A stretch of 64,000 nt of DNA, from positions 238,360 through 302,359 of the forward strand of contig CAKZMM010000084.1 of assembly GCA_937128505.1 (NCBI GenBank), written 5' to 3'. Position numbers and translations under genes: made by a program. A model generated the notes under the pieces. It was given only the letters and a program-made list of their open reading frames with translations, ran no database searches and had not been told where the DNA came from. This document shows, one piece after another, positions 36,535 through 45,900 of the stretch (position 1 is its first letter; every line of letters begins with the position of its first letter). The stretch comes from an uncultured Thermogutta sp. (GTDB taxonomy: Bacteria > Planctomycetota > Planctomycetia > Pirellulales > Thermoguttaceae).

Positions 36535-38850
36535 TCATCGCTCCTGAGCAAGGGTTGTGCCCCCTGCGCGAGGCTGCACCTTCGATGGCCCCGCTTGCTT
36601 CAGGGCCTCAATCACCTGGCTTTCCAACAAAGTTCCATCCAGAACAATGGCCTCTTGGTCGGAGGCCCCAGCCGGCCAAATGGCTAACACCGGAATCGAT
36701 TGGCGTCGCAAGCGCTGGGTCAGGAAATCCTTAATGAGCGGGGATTGATCAGTCCAATCCGCCAGCAGTGGGAGCACCTTATTTCGCGCCACTAATTCGG
36801 CAACCCGATCCGTCTCAATAGCAAACGCAAGATTCCACTTACAATTAGGGCACCAATCGGCGGTAAAGTCCACCATCACAGTGTAGCCTTCTGCCCGAGC
36901 TTGATCCAACCGCTCCGGTGTAAAAGGCGTCCATTGGAGCTTTGGGTTTTCTAGGAGCACCGTGAATCCGAAAACCCCCACGGCTGTGGCGCCCAGGATG
37001 CCAGCCCCCCAAGCCGCCGCCCGAAGCGAACGTGATACCGTGAGAGGAATTCGACCAATCAACCAGCAGCCAAACCAAAGGCCTATCAGAAGCGCGAGGG
37101 TCGAAATGAAGTACCGCTCGTTGATTGTGGTAAAAAGATAAACGACCGTGCCCAAAAGGAGGAACGCCATTAGCTCCTTCAAGGTCTCCATCCACTTCCC
37201 CGGCCGAGGCAAAAAGCGGATCAACTCAGGGAAAGCCCCGAGAGCCAAGTACGGCAGAGCCATCCCCAGTCCAACGGTGCCGAATACGGCATACGCCACA
37301 TATGGAGGCTTGTCGAGGGTAAATCCGAACACCGCCCCCAAAAACGGCCCCGTGCAAGGGGTCGCGAGAATCGTCGTAAATACACCCTTGAAAAAGGCAC
37401 CCAAGGCGCCCTCGCGGCTCTGGAGTTGGCCCACCGTGCCACTGCCCGCAAACCCGGGAATCGGAATCTCCCAAACTCCCAAGAAACTCAAAGCCATCGC
37501 GAAAACGAGGCCAGTCAAAGCCACTTTAAACCAGGTGAAGGTGAATTGTTCCCCCCAAGCTAAGTTGACGAACGCAGACAAGGTGGCCAATACCAGGAAA
37601 ACCGAAATCAAACCCAAGACGTACCATAGATTCAGCATGAAAACCTGCCACCGGTCCTGCCCGGCTTGCTCGATCAGGGCAAAAATCTTGAGGCTAATCA
37701 CAGGAAGTACGCACGGCATGAGATTGAGGATTAAGCCGCCCGCTAACGCGCTGAGCAGGATAGCCACCCAAGCCCCCCAACTCAGGCTTTCTGCAGCCGG
37801 AGCCGGTGCGGTCTGTTCCGCGCCTATTGCCGCGCTTACCGCAGGCACTGTGCCCAGCCCCGGTGCTTCCGAAAAGGGAAGCCCCGTGCCCAACCGAGCT
37901 TCGAATGCATAATCTCGCGGTGGGTAGCAGGTGGTGGCATCACACACCTGGGCCACCACCCGGCCTTTGAGAAGCTGATTTTTCAAATCCGCATCACTTG
38001 CCCACTCCAAAGGTGCCCGCCAGGCCACTTCTCCCATGTGATATTCGACCGTCAGGTTATTGAATAACGGCTCTTGCTTCCTCTGGGGAGGAACCAGCGA
38101 TTGAAACGAGTCCGCAAGCCGACAAACCGGACTTTCGTCCAGCCGGATCCTCGTCGGAATAGGCCCCCCACGAGGCTGAGTAATCGAATAGATGTAGTAT
38201 CCCGGCCGGATTCGCACCGTCACCCAGAGGTAGCTGGGCTGGGTTTCGGTAGGAGGCGTGAACTCCGCGTGAATTTCCAGGAAGCCCTCCGAGCCCCATT
38301 GTCCCGGAAGTAGTCCTTCCGAGCCGGCGGATACCGATTGGGAAACCAGAAGGACTGACGCTCGAGAATCTGCTGCCGGCAATGGCTGAAAATGGAGTAC
38401 CGATATCTGATGGCAGATCGCCTCAGAGGATTCTTGCGGAATCCCACCCGCGCGCAGAGAGCCCACAGGAGCATGCTCCGAGATTCTTTGTACGGGGCAA
38501 ACCCCATTCATGCGCGCAGAGCCCGAGGAAGCATCGAGCAAAGATGTAGAAACTCGGCTCGATATCGCATCGCCGTTTCTACCCGCAGCCACCGGCGAGG
38601 CTAACGCCCCCGAGATCCCGAAAACAGCTACTCCCACTGCCAGGATGCCAAAAATCCCTCCCACAAAACCCCGGAAATGGGTGCCCCAGGAAAGCCTCGT
38701 TGGACTCACCGTTTGAAAGAGAGGTTCAGCAAGATTTCTTTTCCATCTGAGTGTTTTCAGCAACACTGCTTCTGACTCCCTTGGCTTCAAAACTCCGACA
38801 AATGCCGCAGAGACGTATACGATCCATGCCACAAAAAAGCGTTGACGCAA
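36535..38850 (-). CDS. dsbD: DsbD-type thiol:disulfide interchange protein
   Basis: 771 residues. An N-terminal membrane segment or signal (about 62–85, FVGGIFGILAVGVAVFGISG) is followed by a long Ser-rich insertion to about residue 190. The periplasmic alpha domain comes next (YLWVTVRIRPGYYIYSITQP; VCDATTCYPPRDYAF with its two Cys). The eight-helix core starts at about 355 and contains the electron-shuttling cysteines NLMPCVLPVISLK and ILATPCTGPFLG. The C-terminal thioredoxin domain has DFTADWCPNCKWNL (CxxC at about 667–670). DsbD carries electrons from cytoplasmic thioredoxin across the membrane to periplasmic thiol proteins. The TlpA-like protein at 50 kb could be a client. Length exceeds E. 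coli DsbD (about 565) mainly through the N-terminal insertion. Confidence 0.93.
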   Translation of the reverse strand: MRQRFFVAWIVYVSAAFVGVLKPRESEAVLLKTLRWKRNLAEPLFQTVSPTRLSWGTHFRGFVGGIFGILAVGVAVFGISGALASPVAAGRNGDAISSRVSTSLLDASSGSARMNGVCPVQRISEHAPVGSLRAGGIPQESSEAICHQISVLHFQPLPAADSRASVLLVSQSVSAGSEGLLPGQWGSEGFLEIHAEFTPPTETQPSYLWVTVRIRPGYYIYSITQPRGGPIPTRIRLDESPVCRLADSFQSLVPPQRKQEPLFNNLTVEYHMGEVAWRAPLEWASDADLKNQLLKGRVVAQVCDATTCYPPRDYAFEARLGTGLPFSEAPGLGTVPAVSAAIGAEQTAPAPAAESLSWGAWVAILLSALAGGLILNLMPCVLPVISLKIFALIEQAGQDRWQVFMLNLWYVLGLISVFLVLATLSAFVNLAWGEQFTFTWFKVALTGLVFAMALSFLGVWEIPIPGFAGSGTVGQLQSREGALGAFFKGVFTTILATPCTGPFLGAVFGFTLDKPPYVAYAVFGTVGLGMALPYLALGAFPELIRFLPRPGKWMETLKELMAFLLLGTVVYLFTTINERYFISTLALLIGLWFGCWLIGRIPLTVSRSLRAAAWGAGILGATAVGVFGFTVLLENPKLQWTPFTPERLDQARAEGYTVMVDFTADWCPNCKWNLAFAIETDRVAELVARNKVLPLLADWTDQSPLIKDFLTQRLRRQSIPVLAIWPAGASDQEAIVLDGTLLESQVIEALKQAGPSKVQPRAGGTTLAQER

Positions 38851-38871
38851 CGATGCCAGCCGATAGATGCT

Positions 38872-38903
38872 ATAGCTTCCGTGGGTAATAGCTTCCGTGG
38901 GTG
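38872..38903. repeat. 16-bp tandem microduplication
   Basis: ATAGCTTCCGTGGGTA is followed at once by ATAGCTTCCGTGGGTG, one mismatch, just upstream of dsbD. Confidence 0.95.
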
Positions 38904-39288
38904 CGATTACCCCGTCAATCGAGTTGGTTGATCTCCGGTCAAATGAAAACGAAACGTTCAGTACGACATTTTACGCCCAGCTTCGGACTCGGTAACCCTT
39001 CATGCTTCTCTAATAATACAAAGGTATTCAACTTTCACGAGGTCTTTTGTGGCCCCTCCCTAATTACCTACCGAGTTACCTACCGAGGAATAAAGATGCC
39101 GGACTGAAAAAAGATCCAAAGGTGGGGGACAGAAAGTTATCAGGTCAAGACGAAGAAATTTAAGATAAAGAAAGAAGAGAAATTTAAGATAAAGAATTAG
39201 CCGGAGAAATCGACAAAATAATGTGATGAATTACTGAACCAAGGTAAGGCGTTTGGGACAGGCGGATCGTTTGCGTCGCACGAAGGGC

Positions 39289-39324
39289 GGGATAGCCAGA
39301 GATTAAGGGATAGCGAGAGCTTAA
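39289..39324. repeat. 18-bp tandem microduplication
   Basis: GGGATAGCCAGAGATTAA and GGGATAGCGAGAGCTTAA are adjacent and match at 16 of 18 positions. Confidence 0.9.
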
Positions 39325-39499
39325 GGAGAAGGTAGTCTGCCCCAGAATAAAAAAATCTCAAGCTCCGCGGAAATGCCTTATCCATTTCAGCCGGCCGCAA
39401 TGGTGAGAGCAATTGGGGGGTGAAGAAGGGGGCACCTTCGCGGCGAAGATTTTTCGAAGTGCTCGGGAGTGATCAGCCCGATACTAAACCTTTTGATGG

Positions 39500-39555
39500 C
39501 CATACATTGCATTCTTGTGGCTTATAGCCATATATTGCGTTTTTGTGACTTATGA
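39500..39555. repeat. 28-bp tandem duplication diverged only by transitions
   Basis: Copies at 39500–39527 and 39528–39555 match at 22 of 28 positions; all six differences are C/T or A/G changes. Confidence 0.85.
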
Positions 39556-39780
39556 ACCACAAGAAGTGGTGTTCGACTCTGCATTGCCTGGTTCGCGCCG
39601 CCGGTTTCTTTTCATGAGACCTTCTCGCAGGCTTCCGCTCGCGAGATCTTTCTCTGAGTTTTCTGAAAATTTTCCTCCGGAGCTCTTTTTCTGACTTCCT
39701 TTGGCAACATACGGCTTTTTCTGACGTGCTGGCGGCGGAAAGGTCGGTAATCCCTGGAGAAAAGTTCCGGAAAGCGGCAC

Positions 39781-39809
39781 TTGACCGGGATAATGTACAA
39801 AAGTACACT
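39781..39809 (+). promoter_or_regulatory. imu operon promoter with LexA-like operator in the spacer
   Basis: TTGACC (39781–39786) and TACACT (39804–39809) form a -35/-10 pair at the ideal 17-bp spacing. A perfect palindrome, TGTAC (39794–39798), AAAA, GTACA (39803–39807), sits between them and overlaps the -10. The start of imuA is 23 bp downstream. Its place blocks RNA polymerase binding, as LexA operators do on other imuA–imuB–dnaE2 cassettes. That LexA is the binder is inference; the planctomycete LexA motif is not known to me. Confidence 0.7.
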
Positions 39810-39831
39810 TTATCCTGGAGGTGCTATCACT

Positions 39832-40608
39832 ATGTCTGGTTTGCCGTGTATCCCCCTGGCCTCAAGCTGCATTCAATACCAACGGTTGCAATTTCTTCGG
39901 GAACAAATGGCCCGGTTGGAGGAGGCTTGGCACCGCTCCCCTCGCCTGGGTACGGTCTCCACGGGTTGGCCGGAATTTGACCGCATGCTTCCTTCGGGGG
40001 GTTTTCTGTGGGGGAGTTTGGTCGAGTGGCTCTCCCCAGGCGACGGAAGTGGAGTGATGAGTTTGGCCCTAAGGGCGGTCGCTTCTGCATGTTCTCGAGG
40101 GAGCTTTTTGATCATCTTCGATTCCCTAGGAGAGTTTTATCCTTTGGGGGCGTTTTATCTGGGAATTCCCCCGGAGAACCTCGTGATCATCCGGCCCAAG
40201 AACGAGCGCGATAAGCATTGGGCCCTTGTTCAGACACTTCGGGGGGCGGAAGGGTGCATTGTTGTCGCTTCTTTACAGAGGCTCGATAGCCTCTCTTTCC
40301 GACGGCTACAGCTCGCGGCGGAACGGGGGGGAAGTTTGGGGGTTTTTATCCGCCCTCCTGGGGCGCGCCCTGAGCCCTCCTGGGCAGAGGTGCGCCTTTG
40401 GGCGGAACCCATTTCGGCGAAAAAGGGAACTTTCGCCGGTGGCCTAATCGCTTCGCGACGGTGGCAGATTCAGATCCTTCGTTGCCGGGGAAAATGGCAA
40501 CCTTCGCAGATCCTGGAGATAGAACTCGATGCCCAAACGCCTACTGTGCGTTGTTTTCCCCAATTGGCCCATCCAGAGATTTTTGCTCGGGTTACAACCT
40601 CGGCCTAA
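39832..40608 (+). CDS. imuA: ImuA-like RecA-related protein of the SOS mutasome
   Basis: 258 residues from the ATG at 39832, which follows CTGGAGGTG. The protein is a short RecA-like domain: RLGTVSTGWPEFDRMLPSGG (about 40–60), then WGSLVEWLSPGDGSGVMSLA in place of a standard Walker A, FLIIFDSLGEFYPLGAFYLG (about 95), LVIIRPKNERDKHWALVQTL and a C-terminal basic strand region. ImuA proteins connect ImuB and DnaE2 to RecA-related control in damage-induced mutagenesis. The absence of a classical GKT/S loop fits ImuA rather than RecA. It is the first gene of the operon behind the operator at 39781–39809 and overlaps imuB by 80 bp. Confidence 0.85.
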   Translation: MSGLPCIPLASSCIQYQRLQFLREQMARLEEAWHRSPRLGTVSTGWPEFDRMLPSGGFLWGSLVEWLSPGDGSGVMSLALRAVASACSRGSFLIIFDSLGEFYPLGAFYLGIPPENLVIIRPKNERDKHWALVQTLRGAEGCIVVASLQRLDSLSFRRLQLAAERGGSLGVFIRPPGARPEPSWAEVRLWAEPISAKKGTFAGGLIASRRWQIQILRCRGKWQPSQILEIELDAQTPTVRCFPQLAHPEIFARVTTSA

Positions 40609-42583
40609 CCGTGGCCCAGAATCCCCACAAACACGCCAAGCGGGGGAGGCATTGCCGAAGGGTAATTACCTGAAGGGGAACCTTGATCTCGACCGCAGAG
40701 ATCTTCCCCGGGAAAGGAGTGGGGAAAATAGCGGTAAAGTTACCTCCAACCCTCCTTTTTCCCTTGGGGCAAATTTCCCCTGTACCCAAGGATTTGGAGG
40801 GATTTGCCCGCTTTCTTCCCCGGAGTGTCCTCTTGTGTTGTGGACCTCTCAAGGAGGCACCCACCGGGTTGCCTGGATGTGCGAGGGAGCTCGGCGATTG
40901 GCTATCTGCCCCGGAATGCTCCTTTCCGAGGCCACCGCCTTGACGGGCTCTAGGAAGCTTTCGGCAGAACCCTGGGATAAACAGGCTGATGACAAAGCCC
41001 TAGAAGAGCTCGGGCGATGGTGTCACCAATTCACCCCCAGCGTGGCTTTAGATACCGAAAAACCGGGGGATTGTCTTCTCCTGGATATTACCCAGAGTGC
41101 CGCCGTTTTCGGGGCCGAAGAACGTGTAGCCCAGTTGTTGCTCGCCCAGCTTGCTGCCAAGCGGATCTTGGCACAAGGAGCGATTGCCGAAACCCCCGGA
41201 GCTGCATGGGCAGTAGCGCATTTCGCTCCCCAATTTTCTCGAGTACCATCCTCGTCTCAAGTACCACCCTCGCATACACCGGTTGCTCCTTTGCCACCGC
41301 AACGGAACCAGCCTTCGAAGAAAACAAGCCGTTCTTCCCCCCCGGCCGATGAACTATCTGAACCTACTACCCCCCCTCGATACCGGCGGGAACATCCGGA
41401 GGATTCATCGAGATCCTCTCAAGGCGTTTTTCCTTGTGAACCGTTGCTCATCGTTCCCTCGGGCCATGCCGTGGAGGCACTACAGCCACTCCCACCGGAA
41501 GCCCTCCGGGTGGATGAGGTGGCGACCGGCTGGCTTCGCGAGCTGGGGATCACCACGGTCGGTCAACTGATGAAAATCCCACCAGAAGAGCTCATCCAGC
41601 GGTTTGGGCCGGGAATCCTCCACCGATGGAAGCAAGCCATTGGGGAGGTTCAGGAGGTGCTTCATTTCCTCCCGGAGGCCGAAGACCTGACGGGCCAATG
41701 GGATTTCGAGTACCCCACTTCACTTCGGGCGGAGATCGCTACTGCCTTTGCGGAGATATTGAAGCAGCTTATTCACCGGTTATCCACCCGAGGATATGGG
41801 ATCCTAGGACTAAGGGGGTTCATTCGGGGAGAAAAACGAATGTTGAATAGCTTCGAAGTGGGGCTATTTCGCCCTTGCGTGAAGTGGGTCCACCTGAAGG
41901 GAATTCTAGAAGCACGGCTTGAGGGAATTTCGCTTCCGGAGCCGGTTTACCTCGTGGAGCTTCAGGTCACGCAAACGGCTCCTTTGTCGCAGGATCAAGG
42001 GAGTTTATTCGAGGGGCTTGGAACACGGTGCTCGCCGGCCAAATGGGCCGAACTATTCGACCGGCTTTGCAGTCGGCTGGGACCGCAGGCGGTCCTTCAG
42101 GTGGAATTGACCGAAGAACTTCTGCCGGAATATTCCTACTGCCTTGTTCCAGGGGCTTTGGGATCGCGAAATCCCGGGGTTCAGGGATCGCAAAAAAGGG
42201 ATTCAGCCATTCGGGGAGCCAACCCCGGGAGCAAAGAGCGGAAACCGCGTTCCAAGAGGGGAGAAGCTGATTGGGGGTTTCGAAAGCACTCGGGTGGGGC
42301 TCCCTGCGATTGGCCTCCGCGGCCGATCCGGCTTTTTTCTCCACCGGTGGCTATCGCCGCGATTGCTTTGGGAGCCGAAGGTCCTCCTGCCCAGTTCGTT
42401 GTTTCCGGACGCCGCTATCCAGTCCTCCGCAGTTGGGGACCTGAGCGGTTGGAAACCGGATGGTGGCGTGGGCACCTTATCCGCCGAGATTACTACCGAG
42501 TAGAAACCGCCTCCGGAGAGCAATTTTGGGTATTCCGCTCGCTGGATACGGGGCAGTGGTTTCTTCACGGAAGCTTCGACTGA
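40529..42583 (+). CDS. imuB: ImuB, catalytically dead Y-family polymerase-like protein
   Basis: 684 residues, longer than the usual 450–550. The start MPKRLLCVVFPNWPIQRFLL is the typical ImuB opening. It lacks the first catalytic acidic motif of active Y-family polymerases, consistent with a scaffold role. Other family landmarks are CPGMLLSEATALTG, CLLLDITQSAAVFGAEE, the helix-hairpin region VDEVATGWLRELGITTVGQL and MKIPPEELIQRFG, and the C-terminal FWVFRSLDTGQWFLHGSFD. Low-complexity insertions lie at about residues 23–105, 235–306 and 544–598. The second contains an 18-bp in-frame duplication (41237–41272, SRVPSS/SQVPPS). ImuB bridges DnaE2 to the sliding clamp. It overlaps imuA by 80 bp and ends in a TGATG overlap with the next ORF. 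Confidence 0.9.
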   Translation: MPKRLLCVVFPNWPIQRFLLGLQPRPNRGPESPQTRQAGEALPKGNYLKGNLDLDRRDLPRERSGENSGKVTSNPPFSLGANFPCTQGFGGICPLSSPECPLVLWTSQGGTHRVAWMCEGARRLAICPGMLLSEATALTGSRKLSAEPWDKQADDKALEELGRWCHQFTPSVALDTEKPGDCLLLDITQSAAVFGAEERVAQLLLAQLAAKRILAQGAIAETPGAAWAVAHFAPQFSRVPSSSQVPPSHTPVAPLPPQRNQPSKKTSRSSPPADELSEPTTPPRYRREHPEDSSRSSQGVFPCEPLLIVPSGHAVEALQPLPPEALRVDEVATGWLRELGITTVGQLMKIPPEELIQRFGPGILHRWKQAIGEVQEVLHFLPEAEDLTGQWDFEYPTSLRAEIATAFAEILKQLIHRLSTRGYGILGLRGFIRGEKRMLNSFEVGLFRPCVKWVHLKGILEARLEGISLPEPVYLVELQVTQTAPLSQDQGSLFEGLGTRCSPAKWAELFDRLCSRLGPQAVLQVELTEELLPEYSYCLVPGALGSRNPGVQGSQKRDSAIRGANPGSKERKPRSKRGEADWGFRKHSGGAPCDWPPRPIRLFSPPVAIAAIALGAEGPPAQFVVSGRRYPVLRSWGPERLETGWWRGHLIRRDYYRVETASGEQFWVFRSLDTGQWFLHGSFD

Positions 42584-42951
42584 TGGTCGCCGGTTGGGGG
42601 ATTGCTTCGGTGCGGTTCAGATTGCCCCAAGAATGGAAGATCAAGCTACCTCGAGAAGGAAACTTCAGACTAATTCAGGACGGAGATACCGGATTACTCC
42701 AAGACGAAGACGATTTGCTTCAGGACCAAGACGACAGGTTACTTCAGGAGGGAAATCCGAGACTGCGGCGGGAGCAAGATCACAGCCTCCTCCAAAAGGG
42801 GCAGGAGACTTACGCATGGGCTCCGATCCAACCAGTAGCCCCCATGCACGTGCTTGGGCAAAGCGGTGGGCTTGCCGCTAGGCTCCGAATCCTCGGGGGT
42901 TCCTTCGAAAGGTTTCGAGGAAATTTGTGCTGCTATGATTCGTTACGCTGA
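42583..42951 (+). CDS. Unrecognised octapeptide-repeat ORF between imuB and dnaE2
   Basis: 122 codons. Its ATG overlaps the imuB stop (TGATG at 42581–42585), the classic arrangement for translational coupling, and its 3' end overlaps the dnaE2 start by 17 bp in another frame. Residues 14–76 are eight diverged repeats of eight residues (one of seven): LPQEWKIK, LPREGNFR, LIQDGDTG, LLQDEDD, LLQDQDDR, LLQEGNPR, LRREQDHS, LLQKGQET. The consensus is roughly Leu-Leu-Gln-acidic-polar-Asp/Asn-x-Arg. The rest is not repetitive and ends FRGNLCCYDSLR. I know no such protein in imu cassettes. It may be a real small protein, or a 24-bp minisatellite that happens to stay open. Confidence 0.5.
   Translation: MVAGWGIASVRFRLPQEWKIKLPREGNFRLIQDGDTGLLQDEDDLLQDQDDRLLQEGNPRLRREQDHSLLQKGQETYAWAPIQPVAPMHVLGQSGGLAARLRILGGSFERFRGNLCCYDSLR
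42622..42810 (+). repeat. 24-bp minisatellite, eight diverged units
   Basis: Seven 24-bp units and one 21-bp unit run in phase, each opening with a Leu codon pair and a CAA/CAG- or CGA-type codon. Divergence keeps the reading frame of the overlying ORF. Confidence 0.85.
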
Positions 42952-45900
42952 GTTGCACGCTAAAAGCAATTTTTCTTTCCTTCAGGCTGCTTCGCACCCG
43001 GAGGAGTTGGTTCGTCAGGCAGCTGAACTGGGTTACACCGCCCTGGCACTGACCGATGTGGAAAGCCTGGCGGGCATTGTCCGCGCTCATGGCACTGCGA
43101 AAGAACTCGGGTTGAAGCTGCTCGTAGGGGCGGAAATCAGACCTCAAGGGGCTCCGGCCGTCGTCCTCTTAGCCACAGATCGCGCAAGCTACGGGCGGCT
43201 TTGCCGCCTAATTACCCTTGGCCGAACTCGGGCAAGCAAGGGAGAATGCTCTCTGGAGTTGGCGGATCTGGAAGAATATGCCAAAGGGTTGATCGCCTGT
43301 ATCATCATTCGCCCCCCAAGCGGTTCTTCCCCTCAGGGGTGGGAAAAGCTCCGAAGAAAGTGGCTTCCCCGATATCGCTACCTCTTTGGTGATCGGTGCT
43401 ATCTGTTGGTGGAGCCTTTGTATGGGACGGATGATCAAGGTGATTTGCGGCAAGCAAACGAGCTGTCGGCTAGCTGTCGAATACCGCTGGTGGCCGCGGG
43501 GGATGTGCACTATCACATCCCCGAACGAAAACCTCTCCACGATGTGCTTACAGCGATTCGTTGCGGGTGCACCGTGCAGGAGGCCAAGGGGCGGTTTTCG
43601 CCCCATGCTCAGCAGCACCTGAAGCCGATCGAGCAACTGGCTCGGTGGTTTTCCCGATTTCCCCACGCTCTTGCCCACACGGTGGAGATCGCCCAGCGGT
43701 GCTCGTTTTCCCTCGATGAGCTCCGGTACGAGTATCCGGTCGAACTTGCTCCCGCCGGACAAAACCCGATGGAATATCTTCGCCAACTCACTTGGGCAGG
43801 TGCGCGAGAGCGATGGCCCCAGGGGATTCCGGCGAAAATCCACCGGCTTCTCGAACACGAACTGACCCTGATCGAGCAACTCCGGTACGAAGCCTATTTT
43901 CTTACAGTATGGGACTTGGTTCGCTTTGCCCGGGAGCAAGGCATTCTTTGCCAAGGCCGCGGTTCGGCGGCCAATTCCGCGGTGTGCTATTGCTTGGGGA
44001 TCACTTCGGTAAACCCGGAGCAAATCGAGCTCCTGTTCGAGCGGTTTGTGAGTCGGGAACGAAACGAGGCGCCTGATATCGACGTCGATTTCGAACATCA
44101 ACGCCGCGAGGAAGTCCTGCAGTATATTTACCGGAAGTACGGGCGCGACCGGGCCGGGATGACCGCCGAAGTGATTACGTACCGCCCCCGGCTTGCCGTC
44201 CGCGAAGTGGGGAAAGCTTTGGGGCTATCGCTGGATCGCGTCGACCGCCTGGCCAAGCAAATCGAGCGATTTCACGAAGAGCCGGAACTCGACGCACGTT
44301 GCCGGGAAGCGGGCATCGATCCCGAAAGTCTGCTGGGGCGTCAATTGGTGCAATTGGCCGGACAGTTGGTCGGCTTCCCCCGGCATCTGTCCCAACACAC
44401 CGGGGGCATGGTGATCACCCAAGGGAAGCTGTGCGACTTGGTGCCGATCGAAAATGCGGCTATGGATGGTCGCACTGTCATCCAGTGGAACAAAGACGAC
44501 TTGGACGAGCTGCGAATCCTCAAAGTAGATTGTCTGGGTCTGGGAATCCTCACAGTGATCCACCGCTGCTTCGATCTGGTAGAAAAACACTATGGCAGAG
44601 GTTTTACGCTGGCTACCATTCCCGAGGAAGATCCCCAAGTTTACGCGATGATCCAACGCGCAGACACCATGGGCGTTTTTCAGATCGAAAGCCGCGCCCA
44701 GATGAGTATGCTTCCCAGACTGAAACCCCGATGTTTCTACGATTTGGTCATCGAAGTAGCCATTGTACGTCCCGGACCGATTCAAGGTGATATGGTCCAT
44801 CCGTATCTGCGTCGTCGTAATGGAGAGGAACCGGTGACATATCCGAATGAGGCCATCCGTCAGGTTCTGGAAAAGACCTTGGGGGTTCCTCTTTTTCAAG
44901 AACAAGCGATGCGATTGGCGATTGTAGCCGCAGGTTTTACGCCCGGAGAGGCGGATCAATTGCGTCGAGCCATGGGGGCGTGGCGTCGGCCGGGACTGAT
45001 TGACCAGATGCGGAAGCGGCTCATCGAGGGTATGCTTGCCCGCGGGCTTTCCCCCGCTTATGCGGAGGCTGTTTTCCGCCAACTTCGGGGATTTGGAGAA
45101 TACGGGTTCCCCGAATCGCACGCTGCTAGTTTCGCGCTCCTGGTCTATGTCTCGGCTTGGCTCAAGTGTCATTACCCGGCTGCCTACACGGCAGCCCTGC
45201 TTAACAGTCAACCCATGGGCTTCTATGCCCCCGCCCAACTGGTCCGCGATGCTCGAGCTCATGGGGTGGAGGTTCGCCCGGTCGACGCGAATGCTAGCTT
45301 TTGGGAGACCACCTTAGAACCGACTCTCCCCCTTGGACCCGAGTGTTCTCCATCGGGGGCCGCTTTGCGCTGCGGCCAAACCCAGCAAGCTTCCATCAAA
45401 AAAGCTGCAAGTTCGTCGCCGCCGGCACGGTGGGGGGAAAATGATCTGCCGGAAAACCAAACCACTAAAAATTCTCTCCAAGAAGGAGAACTTCAGCCGG
45501 TACATCCCGAAACCGAAGAATTCCGGAAAAGCACCACGTTGGCCTACGCTTCCAATTTTGCAATCCGGCTAGGCTTCCACATGATCCGCGGTATGTCCTG
45601 CCGGCAAGCCGAGCAGATCGTTAAAGCCAGGGGAGATCGGCCCTTCCGCTCGTGGGAGGATTTCGTGCAGCGAACCCGGTTAGGGCGTTCCACCCTTTGC
45701 CGATTGGCCCAGGCAGGGGCTTTCGGCTCTTTGCGGCTCACCCGCCGTCAAGGGCTCTGGCAAGCCTTGGAAGTTCAATCTGATTTGCCGCTTTTTGCTC
45801 GTGAAGACTCCTCCTCTTTTCGCTCGGATCCGTTAGCGCACCACAATCCGGGGACATGGACGACACCCCCTCGACAAGATCGCTCACCCCCTATCTCGCA

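Larger units (their letters stand above)
38851..39780. other. Intergenic region between divergent dsbD and imuA, rich in microduplications
   Basis: No gene is seen in 930 bp. Five separate tandem duplications are visible: 38872–38903 (16 bp), 39064–39087 (TTACCTACCGAG twice), 39155–39196 (diverged, 24-bp period), 39289–39324 (18 bp) and 39500–39555 (28 bp). A small palindrome AATAC-AAAG-GTATT lies at 39015–39028. Confidence 0.6.

Noticed and set aside
39015..39028. AATAC-AAAG-GTATT palindrome as a further LexA-like site
   Set aside because: Palindromes of this size and spacing are expected tens of times by chance in 64 kb and it does not lie in a recognisable promoter.
39473..39808. Minus-strand 111-codon frame opposite the imu promoter
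   Set aside because: It runs through two duplications and the promoter and has a random-looking Arg/Ser-rich composition.
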